23,177 nt of DNA. Source: Clostridia bacterium (GTDB lineage Bacteria > Bacillota_A > Clostridia > Oscillospirales > Acutalibacteraceae). The stretch is taken from positions 1-23,177 of the forward strand of contig RZYX01000026.1 of the NCBI GenBank assembly GCA_009930155.1, read 5' to 3'. The position numbers were made by a program, and so were the translations under genes. Numbering within the stretch: position 1 is the first letter of the stretch; each line of letters opens with the position of its first letter. This document shows positions 17,298 through 23,177 of this stretch, piece after piece. The notes below the pieces were generated by a model. That model had not been told where the DNA came from. It saw only the letters and a program-made list of their open reading frames with translations, and ran no database searches.

Positions 17298-17327
17298 TTG
17301 CTATAAATAATATACTTACGATATAAT
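17298..17327 (+). promoter_or_regulatory. Possible promoter for the topoisomerase A-subunit gene
   Basis: TTGCTA (17298-17303), an 18-base spacer and a perfect TATAAT (17322-17327), with the ATG 39 bases further on. The AT-rich context makes chance matches likely, but the 282-base gap between the two subunit genes suggests separate transcription. Confidence 0.4.
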
Positions 17328-17365
17328 TAAATCTGTTATATTACAATAAATGAGGGTGAGAATAG

Positions 17366-19609
17366 ATGGCAACTAAGAGAAGTAAAAGAAATAATATAAA
17401 AAGTGATTCAATTGATCCAAACGCCCATATTCTTGGTGCTGGTGAGGTTGTTAATCAGCGTATAACAGAAACGCTTGAGGTTAACTATATGCCTTATGCA
17501 ATGAGTGTTATAATGTCTCGTGCAATTCCTGAGATTGATGGCTTTAAACCTTCGCACAGAAAGCTTTTATATACAATGTATAAGATGGGGCTTTTAACTT
17601 CCCATAGAATAAAGTCAGCAAATATTGTTGGACGTACTATGCAGCTGAACCCACATGGTGACCAAGCTATTTATGATACAATGGTAAGGCTATCAAAAGG
17701 ATACGAGGCGTTACTGCACCCTTATGTTGATTCAAAGGGTAACTTTGGTAAATCATATTCAAGGGATATGCAGTGGGCAGCATCAAGATATACAGAGGCA
17801 AAACTGTCAGCACTTGCATCGGAACTGTTTAGAGATATAGATAAGGACACAGTAGACTATATTGACAACTACGACAGCACAATGAAAGAGCCAACATTAT
17901 TGCCAGTAACATTTCCTTCAATACTTGTTAATTCAAATTCAGGCATCGCAGTAGGAATGGCAAGCTCGATTTGTTCGTTTAACTTAAAAGAAGTTTGCGA
18001 AACTACGATAGAACTTATAAAAAATTCAGAACATATTATTTCTGACACATTAAAAGCACCTGATTTTATTGGCGGAGGCAAGTTGCTTTATAATTATGAA
18101 GATATGGAGAGCATCTATGCAACTGGCAGGGGCGGAATAAAAATAAGGTCAAAATATTTATATGATAAAGAAAATAATTGCATAGATATTACGGAAATTC
18201 CACCAACAACAACAGCAGAGGCAATAATTGATAAAATAATAGAACGAGTAAAATTAGGCTCAATAAAAGAAGTAAGTGATGTAAGAGATGAGACAGATAA
18301 GTCTGGTCTTAAAATTACAATTGATCTTAAGCGTGGAGTAGATGCAGAAAAACTTATACAAAAGCTTTTCAAAATGACACCTCTGGAGGACACCTTTTCA
18401 TGTAACTTTAATGTTCTTGTCGGAGGAATTCCACAGGTGTTGGGGGTTCGTGCACTTCTTAATGAATGGATAGCGTTCAGAACAGAGTGCGTACGGCGGA
18501 GAGTTTTCTTTGATTATACTAAGAGTAAAGAAAAACTTCATCTTCTTCTTGGACTTTCAAAAATATTGCTTGATATTGACAAGGCAATAAAAATAGTAAG
18601 GGAAACACATGAAGAGTCAGAAGTTGTTCCAAACCTTATGATTGGCTTTGGAGTCGATGAAATACAAGCTGAATATGTTGCAGAAATTAAATTGCGTCAT
18701 CTTAATAAAGAGTATATCTTAAAACGCTTGGCTGATATTGAAAGGCTTGAAGCTGAAATATCAGATATGGAAGATATTCTTAACAGCAAAAGTAGAATAA
18801 AGAAGATTATTGTTGCAGAACTTAATGATGTTATTAAAAAGCACTCGCAGGACAGAAAAAGTGAGATTATTTATGCTGTTGAACTTGAACAGGAAGAGAT
18901 AGAGGAAGAAATACCAGATTATCCTGTTACATTGTTCTTTACAAAGGCTGGATATTTTAAAAAAATCACTCCACAATCATTGCGAATGAGTGGAGAACAA
19001 AAGGTTAAAGACGGCGATGAAATAAAAGATGTTATAGAAACATCTAACTCAAAGGATTTATTGTTCTTTACGGATAAAAGTCAAGTGTATAAGGCGAAAG
19101 CTAGCGATTTTGATGATACAAAAGCAAGCGTTCTTGGTGATTATATTCCAACTAAATTGCAAATGGACGAAGGCGAAAGTGTTACCAATATGATAATAAC
19201 AAACGATTATTCTGGATATATGGTCTTTTTCTTTGAAAATGGAAAAGTATCAAAACTTGATATGAGTGTTTATGAAACAAAAACCAAGCGAAAAAAGCTT
19301 ATAAAAGCATATTCGGATAAAAGTCCTATAGTAGATATGGTTCAAATAAACGAGGATTGTGAGTTTGTACTTGAATCTAGTGGAGGTAGGTTGCTTATAC
19401 TTAATACAGGAGCAATATCACCAAAGACTACAAAAGATACAATGGGTGTTGGAGTAATGACATTGAAAAAAGGACAAAAACTTTTTAATGTTAAACCATA
19501 TAATGAAGGTGAGTTTGTAAAACCGCAAAGATACAGAACAAAAAACCTTCCTGCACTCGGAGCTTTTTTATCTCCAGAGGATTCACAGGGAGAACAACTT
19601 TCTCTTTAG
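17366..19609 (+). CDS. Type II DNA topoisomerase subunit A (ParC/GyrA-like, divergent)
   Basis: A 747-residue DNA-breaking subunit. The breakage-reunion domain (~30-490) shows YAMSVIMSRAIPEIDGFKPSHRK, NPHGDQAIYDTMVRL (the quinolone-region segment), GKSYSRDMQWAASRYTEAKLS with catalytic Y142, and NSNSGIAVGMASSICSFNL. A coiled segment (~445-510) leads to a C-terminal domain (~515-735) with about four weak beta-pinwheel-like blades (VTLFFTKAGYFKKI, LLFFTDKSQVYKA, YMVFFFENGKVSKL, FVLESSGGRLLIL). I find no GyrA box (QRRGGKG), which gyrase needs to wrap DNA and introduce negative supercoils, so a topoisomerase IV-like role is favoured. GAGGGTGAG precedes the ATG. It pairs with the upstream B subunit. 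Confidence 0.88.
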   Translation: MATKRSKRNNIKSDSIDPNAHILGAGEVVNQRITETLEVNYMPYAMSVIMSRAIPEIDGFKPSHRKLLYTMYKMGLLTSHRIKSANIVGRTMQLNPHGDQAIYDTMVRLSKGYEALLHPYVDSKGNFGKSYSRDMQWAASRYTEAKLSALASELFRDIDKDTVDYIDNYDSTMKEPTLLPVTFPSILVNSNSGIAVGMASSICSFNLKEVCETTIELIKNSEHIISDTLKAPDFIGGGKLLYNYEDMESIYATGRGGIKIRSKYLYDKENNCIDITEIPPTTTAEAIIDKIIERVKLGSIKEVSDVRDETDKSGLKITIDLKRGVDAEKLIQKLFKMTPLEDTFSCNFNVLVGGIPQVLGVRALLNEWIAFRTECVRRRVFFDYTKSKEKLHLLLGLSKILLDIDKAIKIVRETHEESEVVPNLMIGFGVDEIQAEYVAEIKLRHLNKEYILKRLADIERLEAEISDMEDILNSKSRIKKIIVAELNDVIKKHSQDRKSEIIYAVELEQEEIEEEIPDYPVTLFFTKAGYFKKITPQSLRMSGEQKVKDGDEIKDVIETSNSKDLLFFTDKSQVYKAKASDFDDTKASVLGDYIPTKLQMDEGESVTNMIITNDYSGYMVFFFENGKVSKLDMSVYETKTKRKKLIKAYSDKSPIVDMVQINEDCEFVLESSGGRLLILNTGAISPKTTKDTMGVGVMTLKKGQKLFNVKPYNEGEFVKPQRYRTKNLPALGAFLSPEDSQGEQLSL

Positions 19610-19622
19610 GAAATATATTCTT

Positions 19623-19712
19623 GATAGCATTTCAACAGTTTGTAATTTAATTGTGTTGGGAATTAAACACAATTAATAAATAAAACTGATTTGAAATTGC
19701 TATCTTTTTTTT
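19623..19712 (+). terminator. Large composite intrinsic terminator
   Basis: The outer stem pairs GATAGCA-TTTCAA-CAGTTT (19623-19641) with AAACTG-TTTGAAAT-GCTATC (19683-19704, with small bulges). Inside is a separate perfect 11-bp hairpin (19647-19657 with 19666-19676). Eight T follow at 19705-19712. This is a strong rho-independent stop after the topoisomerase A subunit. Confidence 0.8.
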
Positions 19713-19917
19713 AATAAAGAAATATATTCATAATCAATAGAAAAAAAGTATATATATATTAAAATTTGGTTACATTGTTTTTATACTACAAACCAAGCTA
19801 ATTTAGCACATTGCACAAAATAGAATTATTAATATTGTAAAAATTATCCTATATTTTTTTTGTCAACTTCATTTTTTGTAAAAAAAGTAAATTTTGTACT
19901 GGATTTTTCTTTTAAAA

Positions 19918-19926
19918 TGATATAAA
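19918..19926 (+). promoter_or_regulatory. Possible extended -10 promoter of the hydrolase gene
   Basis: TG-A-TATAAA matches the extended -10 form (TGnTATAAT). No good -35 box lies 16-18 bases upstream. It would give a leader of about 140 bases to the ATG at 20074. Confidence 0.3.
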
Positions 19927-20027
19927 ATTATTGATAGAATATATTAACAATAAAAACCTTGTGTTTTAATTCCACAATTAATCTGAGCAAAAATCATTAA
20001 AGCGTTGTTATATATATCGGCAAAAAG

Positions 20028-20045
20028 TTCTGTGAGGAGACAGAA
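20028..20045 (+). promoter_or_regulatory. Hairpin with a GAGGAG loop in the hydrolase leader
   Basis: TTCTGT (20028-20033) and ACAGAA (20040-20045) form a perfect 6-bp stem whose whole loop is GAGGAG, a ribosome-site-like sequence. The functional site for the gene is the separate GGAGG at 20060-20064. The stem is short and the role unknown. Confidence 0.35.
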
Positions 20046-20073
20046 TTAAATATTTTAATGGAGGCTTTTAAGA

Positions 20074-20997
20074 ATGGCTATTATTAAAAAGGAAGCATAT
20101 TTTGTTTCTACTACCGGTGAGCATAATGTTAGATGTATGATTTGGGAAGATGATTTTGTAGAAAAAAGAGGAGTTTTTCAAATCTCACATGGCGTATGTG
20201 ATTACAGTGAAAGATATGATGATTTTGCTTGTTTTCTTGCAACGAACGGTTTCATAGTTTGTGCCAATGATCATTTAGGTCATGGTAAAACAGCAGGCTC
20301 AATTGAACACCTTAGTGAAATGCCTGAAGATGCATCAGTTAGAATTGTTGATGACATGCATAAACTTTATAATATTATGCATAAAAGATACCCTCAGTTG
20401 CCATATTATTTACTAGGTCATAGTATGGGCTCTTTTTGTGCCAGAATTTACTCAAGCATTTTTGGTGATGAACTCGACGGCGTAATTTATTGTGGAACAA
20501 CAGATGTTCCAAGAGGCTTGTCGCTACTTGTACCTCCGCTTGAAAAAGCTGTTAATGCATGGGGACCATATAAAAAATATGCTTTTCTTGGCGCTGCTGC
20601 TGGTAAAATAGCAAATATAGGTATAAAAAATCCAAAAACATTAAGTGATTGGATAAGTTTTAATGAGGAAAATGTTCAGAAGTTTGTAGATGATCCATAT
20701 TGTTTTGATGTTTATTCTCTTAGCTTTTGTAGAGACACATTCAAGCTTGCTGTTGACTGTAATCGAAAGTATTGGCAGTACAGAGTTCCAAGTGAGTTGC
20801 CTATCCTTATAATTTCAGGCGATAAAGATCCAGTAGGAATGTTTACTGTTGGCGTTAAATCTACATATAAACAGCTTTTAGCAGCAGGTCATATGCCAAA
20901 GCTTATCATATACCCTGAGCGTAGGCATGAAATTTTAAATGATAATAATAAAGAACAGGTATATAACGATGTACTTGAGTGGCTTAATGTTAGATAA
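20074..20997 (+). CDS. Alpha/beta hydrolase, monoacylglycerol lipase / lysophospholipase-like
   Basis: A 307-residue cytoplasmic serine hydrolase of the Hydrolase_4 (serine aminopeptidase S33-like) group, whose members cleave monoacylglycerols or lysophospholipids. Visible features: oxyanion region QISHGVCDYSERYDDFA, the NDHLGHGKT turn, nucleophile elbow GHSMGS with S117, acid in SGDKDPVG (D252 most likely), and H285 in PERRHEI. The order and spacing of the triad fit the family. There is no signal peptide or membrane segment. GGAGG at 20060-20064 precedes the ATG by nine bases. The next gene is another, unrelated lipase-type hydrolase, so lipid turnover is a plausible shared theme. Substrate is unknown. 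Confidence 0.85.
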   Translation: MAIIKKEAYFVSTTGEHNVRCMIWEDDFVEKRGVFQISHGVCDYSERYDDFACFLATNGFIVCANDHLGHGKTAGSIEHLSEMPEDASVRIVDDMHKLYNIMHKRYPQLPYYLLGHSMGSFCARIYSSIFGDELDGVIYCGTTDVPRGLSLLVPPLEKAVNAWGPYKKYAFLGAAAGKIANIGIKNPKTLSDWISFNEENVQKFVDDPYCFDVYSLSFCRDTFKLAVDCNRKYWQYRVPSELPILIISGDKDPVGMFTVGVKSTYKQLLAAGHMPKLIIYPERRHEILNDNNKEQVYNDVLEWLNVR

Positions 20998-21214
20998 ATA
21001 TAATTAGTTTTTAGTATTAAAAGCAACTTTGTTAAGCCTTTAGAAAGTTTATATTATAAATTTTTAATAATTATATAGAGCTTTTTTTATAATTAAATAG
21101 CTTATTTGTTTTATGAATTTTGACAAACATTTTTATTTGAAACAAAGAGATAGCAGGTTCGCAAATTAATGTTATCTATATTGTATATTAACGAAATGAC
21201 AAGGAGTTTTTAGT

Positions 21215-22450
21215 ATGATGAAAAAACAAAATTCTTACCCAGTTATATGCGTCCATGGTTTTGCGGGATTTGGCGAGGATGAGTTGCTTTCAAAAATGTT
21301 CCCATACTTTGGGCTATGGAACGGAGATGTAAGGAAAACATCAAAGAACCTTGGTCTTGAATGTCATATTCCTTCACTTGGACCATTTTCAAGTGCTTGG
21401 GATAGGGCGTGTGAGCTCTACGCACATATTGTTGGTGGAACAGTTGATTATGGAAAAGTTCACTCTGAAAAAAATGGCCATAAGCGCTTCGGAAGAACTT
21501 ATGATGCATTAATTCCTGACTGGGGACAGTTAGATGAAGACGGAAAAATCAAAAAGATTAATTTAATTGCACATAGTTTTGGTGGTCCTACATCAAGATT
21601 GTTTATACAACTATTAAATGAAGGAAGTATGGAAGAAGTTGAAGGAACTTCAGATGGCGAACTTTCAGGCTTGTTTAAAGGTGGTCACGCAAACTGGATT
21701 CATAGCTTAACAAACTTAGCTTCAAGTAATGAAGGTATTTCTTTGGTTCAAGCTTTTGGAAAATCAGCTGACAAAATCTGGAAAGGAATTTTACTTGCTG
21801 CGGGAATAATCGGAAATTCACCTGTGCGTAAGATTTATGATTTTGGGCTTGATCAGTTTGGTATAACCAATTCAAAAAAGAATGGTTTTAAATTTGGTGT
21901 CAACATGAAGGCAATTGATAAATATATTGCAAATAAGGCTGACAATCAAATGTATGAACTTAGCATTGAAGGAGCTCAAAATCTAACTAAAGATATGCAC
22001 ACATATGATTCAATTTATTATTTTTCATATGCAGGATGTAGAACAAAGAATATTGCTAATACAAATTTAAAATGTCCAACTTCTAAATTATCTCCTTTGC
22101 TTGTGCCTTTTGGAATGATTTCATCTAATTATAAAAATTTCACAGATACATCAAAGCCGATGGTAACAGATGCTTGGTTATCTAATGATGGTTGTGTTCC
22201 TGTAATTTCAGCTCTTGCTCCTTTAAATGAAGCACAAGCCGATTTTGATTGCACTGGAAATTGTGTTCCTGGAATTTGGTATAAAATGTCTATAGAGGAT
22301 AAAGATCATATGTCTTATATGGGCATGGGCGAAAATGTATATAAATATAGTAATTTCATGCAGGATATTTTAACCAGAGTATGTAGTTTAGAATCTGTAG
22401 AAAGTGCAAATTCAATTTTAAATTTTGATGATTTAGAAAAAGCTGTTTAA
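21215..22450 (+). CDS. Family I.5-type triacylglycerol lipase without signal peptide
   Basis: A 411-residue lipase resembling the thermophilic Bacillus/Geobacillus (family I.5) and staphylococcal lipases. The protein opens directly with the first core strand (YPVICVHGF at 8-16) and LGPFSSAWDRACELYAHIVG. The family zinc site is largely kept: D63, then H83 and H89 in VHSEKNGHKRFGRTY; the fourth ligand is not located. The nucleophile is S121 in AHSFGG, the acid probably D325 in SNDGCVPV, the base H365 in DKDHMSYMG. The usual TPHDG stretch is ASSNEG here. Relatives are secreted, but this one has no signal peptide, so it is either cytoplasmic or exported in an unusual way. AAGGAG at 21201-21206 with an 8-base spacer supports the first ATG. 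Substrate may be cellular lipid rather than external fat (inference). Confidence 0.88.
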   Translation: MMKKQNSYPVICVHGFAGFGEDELLSKMFPYFGLWNGDVRKTSKNLGLECHIPSLGPFSSAWDRACELYAHIVGGTVDYGKVHSEKNGHKRFGRTYDALIPDWGQLDEDGKIKKINLIAHSFGGPTSRLFIQLLNEGSMEEVEGTSDGELSGLFKGGHANWIHSLTNLASSNEGISLVQAFGKSADKIWKGILLAAGIIGNSPVRKIYDFGLDQFGITNSKKNGFKFGVNMKAIDKYIANKADNQMYELSIEGAQNLTKDMHTYDSIYYFSYAGCRTKNIANTNLKCPTSKLSPLLVPFGMISSNYKNFTDTSKPMVTDAWLSNDGCVPVISALAPLNEAQADFDCTGNCVPGIWYKMSIEDKDHMSYMGMGENVYKYSNFMQDILTRVCSLESVESANSILNFDDLEKAV

Positions 22451-22460
22451 TTAAAAAATT

Positions 22461-22494
22461 GTGGCATCATATTAAAAATATGATGCCACTTTTT
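22461..22494 (+). terminator. Intrinsic terminator of the lipase gene
   Basis: A perfect 13-bp stem (22461-22473 with 22477-22489) with a 3-base loop, followed by T22490-T22494. It lies 10 bases after the lipase stop. Confidence 0.88.
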
Positions 22495-22614
22495 AATTGT
22501 CTTTAGCAAACGCAATTAGAACAATAAAGACAATATAGGATGTGTTTATCATCCTGAATATATTATGTGTAAAAAAATTAAAATAATCATTGAGAATATT
22601 TGCCTTTTTTATCC

Positions 22615-22643
22615 TTGCATTTAATAACATTTTATGATAAAAT
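22615..22643 (+). promoter_or_regulatory. Promoter of secG
   Basis: TTGCAT (22615-22620), a 17-base spacer and TAAAAT (22638-22643). It gives a leader of about 30 bases to the ATG at 22678. Confidence 0.65.
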
Positions 22644-22677
22644 ATTTAGACACACAGAGTTACATGGAGGTTTTTTT

Positions 22678-22932
22678 ATGACAGAATTACAAATTGCAGG
22701 TTCAATAATTATGATAATATTGTCCGTTGCTATTATCGCAATAGTTCTTGTTCAAAAAGATAAGCAGGCCAATCTTTCTGGTGCTATCTCAGGTGGCGAT
22801 TCTTCAGGTAACTTTTTTGATAAAACCAAAGGTAAGCACAAGGAAGCGGTATTAGAAAAAGGTACTAGGATTTTAGCTATCATATTTTTTATAATAGCAA
22901 TCGCAACAACTGCTGTTATCCTTTTTGCTTAA
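22678..22932 (+). CDS. secG: Protein-export membrane protein SecG
   Basis: An 84-residue inner subunit of the SecYEG translocon. Two membrane segments (residues ~6-27 and ~63-83) flank a cytoplasmic loop with VLVQKDKQANLSGAISGG, the typical SecG motif (Q-x-x-K/G...LSGA). Length is normal. The frame continues 26 codons upstream, but GGAGG before the ATG at 22678 decides the start. It stands alone between its own promoter and terminator; in many Firmicutes secG is followed by rnr and smpB, which are not seen here. Confidence 0.93.
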   Translation: MTELQIAGSIIMIILSVAIIAIVLVQKDKQANLSGAISGGDSSGNFFDKTKGKHKEAVLEKGTRILAIIFFIIAIATTAVILFA

Positions 22933-22952
22933 AAACCATAAAAATATATAGT

Positions 22953-22986
22953 ATTGCTTTGCTAAAAATTGCGAAGCAATCTTTTT
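22953..22986 (+). terminator. Intrinsic terminator of secG
   Basis: A 10-bp stem with one G-T pair (22953-22962 with 22971-22980), an 8-base loop and then C plus T22982-T22986. Confidence 0.75.
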
Positions 22987-22997
22987 AAAAAAACAGC

Positions 22998-23026
22998 TTG
23001 ACTTTATCGCTTGAATCATATATTAT
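22998..23026 (+). promoter_or_regulatory. Promoter of tRNA-Lys
   Basis: TTGACT (22998-23003), a 17-base spacer and TATTAT (23021-23026). The tRNA starts 21 bases after the -10 box. CTTGAAT (23010-23016) and ATTCAAG (23027-23033) form a perfect inverted repeat around the -10 box. Confidence 0.8.
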
Positions 23027-23047
23027 ATTCAAGTGCCTTACGAATAT

Positions 23048-23123
23048 GATCCATTAGCTCAGTTGGCAGAGCACTTGACTTTTAATCAAGGTGTCCAGAG
23101 TTCGAATCTCTGATGGATCACCA
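23048..23123 (+). tRNA. tRNA-Lys (anticodon UUU)
   Basis: A full cloverleaf is visible: acceptor GATCCAT with ATGGATC, D arm with AGTTGG, anticodon stem CTTGA/TCAAG around loop CTTTTAA (anticodon TTT, reading AAA/AAG), variable loop GTGTC, T arm CAGAG-TTCGAAT-CTCTG, discriminator A and an encoded CCA. Confidence 0.97.
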
Positions 23124-23126
23124 AAT

Positions 23127-23168
23127 AGCTTGTAATTGTAACTTTTTTGTTGCAGTTGCAAGCTTTTT
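23127..23168 (+). terminator. Intrinsic terminator of tRNA-Lys
   Basis: Sixteen-base arms (23127-23142 with 23149-23164) pair completely if three G-U pairs are allowed, around a loop of six T, followed by T23165-T23168 and a further T-run near the window end. Confidence 0.8.
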
Positions 23169-23177
23169 ACTTTTTCA

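Larger units (their letters stand above)
19713..20073. other. AT-rich intergenic stretch without a gene
   Basis: No coding frame of note. It holds a weak 6-bp hairpin (19766-19771 with 19791-19796), long A and T tracts, a possible extended -10 promoter at 19918-19926, and a small hairpin at 20028-20045 before the hydrolase gene. I see no recognisable riboswitch or small RNA. Confidence 0.6.

Noticed and set aside
21120..21148. Promoter at TTGACA 21120-21125 for the lipase
   Set aside because: The -35 match is perfect, but nothing like a -10 box lies 16-19 bases downstream.
22537..22555. Riboswitch or regulatory RNA before secG
   Set aside because: Only a 6-bp hairpin is seen (AGGATG/CATCCT), upstream of the secG promoter and without a wider fold.
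22600..22677. Longer secG start at 22600
   Set aside because: The promoter at 22615-22643 lies inside it, and the added residues do not look like SecG.
1..23177. CRISPR array, insertion sequence, prophage, toxin-antitoxin or other defence locus
   Set aside because: No spaced repeats, transposase, integrase or recognisable defence protein was found on either strand; the genes are core functions.

Overview
The window looks like a chromosomal segment of a low-GC, Gram-positive anaerobe of the class Clostridia, possibly an Oscillospirales/Ruminococcaceae-type gut bacterium. The reasons are the AT-rich sequence, strong AGGAGG ribosome sites, several GTG and TTG starts, RNase J, a GdpP-type c-di-AMP phosphodiesterase, a LiaF-like membrane protein, and a gdpP-rplI-dnaB order followed by tilS-hpt-ftsH. 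The genus cannot be named from sequence alone. I see no phage, transposon, CRISPR array, rRNA or classical defence locus. Almost all of it is core housekeeping DNA with some lineage-specific oddities.

Layout. (1) 1-447: the 3' part of a flavodoxin-like gene. Its first ~78 bases look like a piece of a Bacteroidetes-type TatD nuclease gene, so the left edge is probably an assembly chimera. (2) 476-1004: a bidirectional terminator, then rnhA on the minus strand. (3) 1133-3451: a three-part sugar-nucleotide protein (nucleotidyltransferase, hexapeptide repeats, phosphohexomutase-like domain) whose mutase part has lost its usual catalytic loops. (4) 3462-14892: a sigma-A promoter, a leader with a GC-rich hairpin, and a tightly packed nine-gene run rnj-gdpP-rplI-dnaB-tilS-hpt-ftsH-liaF-like, counted with its terminator region as one probable transcription unit. 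It joins RNA decay, c-di-AMP breakdown, translation, replication, tRNA modification, purine salvage and membrane proteolysis. FtsH carries a ~310-residue acidic C-terminal tail. (Eight coding genes are listed for this run; the ninth element is the terminator hairpin that closes it.)

(5) 14994-19712: a type II topoisomerase pair, B subunit then A subunit, separated by 282 bp with its own probable promoter and closed by a large composite terminator. (6) 19918-22494: two alpha/beta hydrolases of different families, one monoacylglycerol-lipase-like and one related to secreted Bacillus/Geobacillus family I.5 lipases but lacking any signal peptide. (7) 22615-23168: secG and tRNA-Lys(UUU), each with a clear promoter and terminator.

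The most useful observations are the degenerate mutase domain, the FtsH tail, the leaderless lipase, the 5' hairpin of the RNase J leader and the chimeric left edge. I did not find a convincing new multi-gene system.
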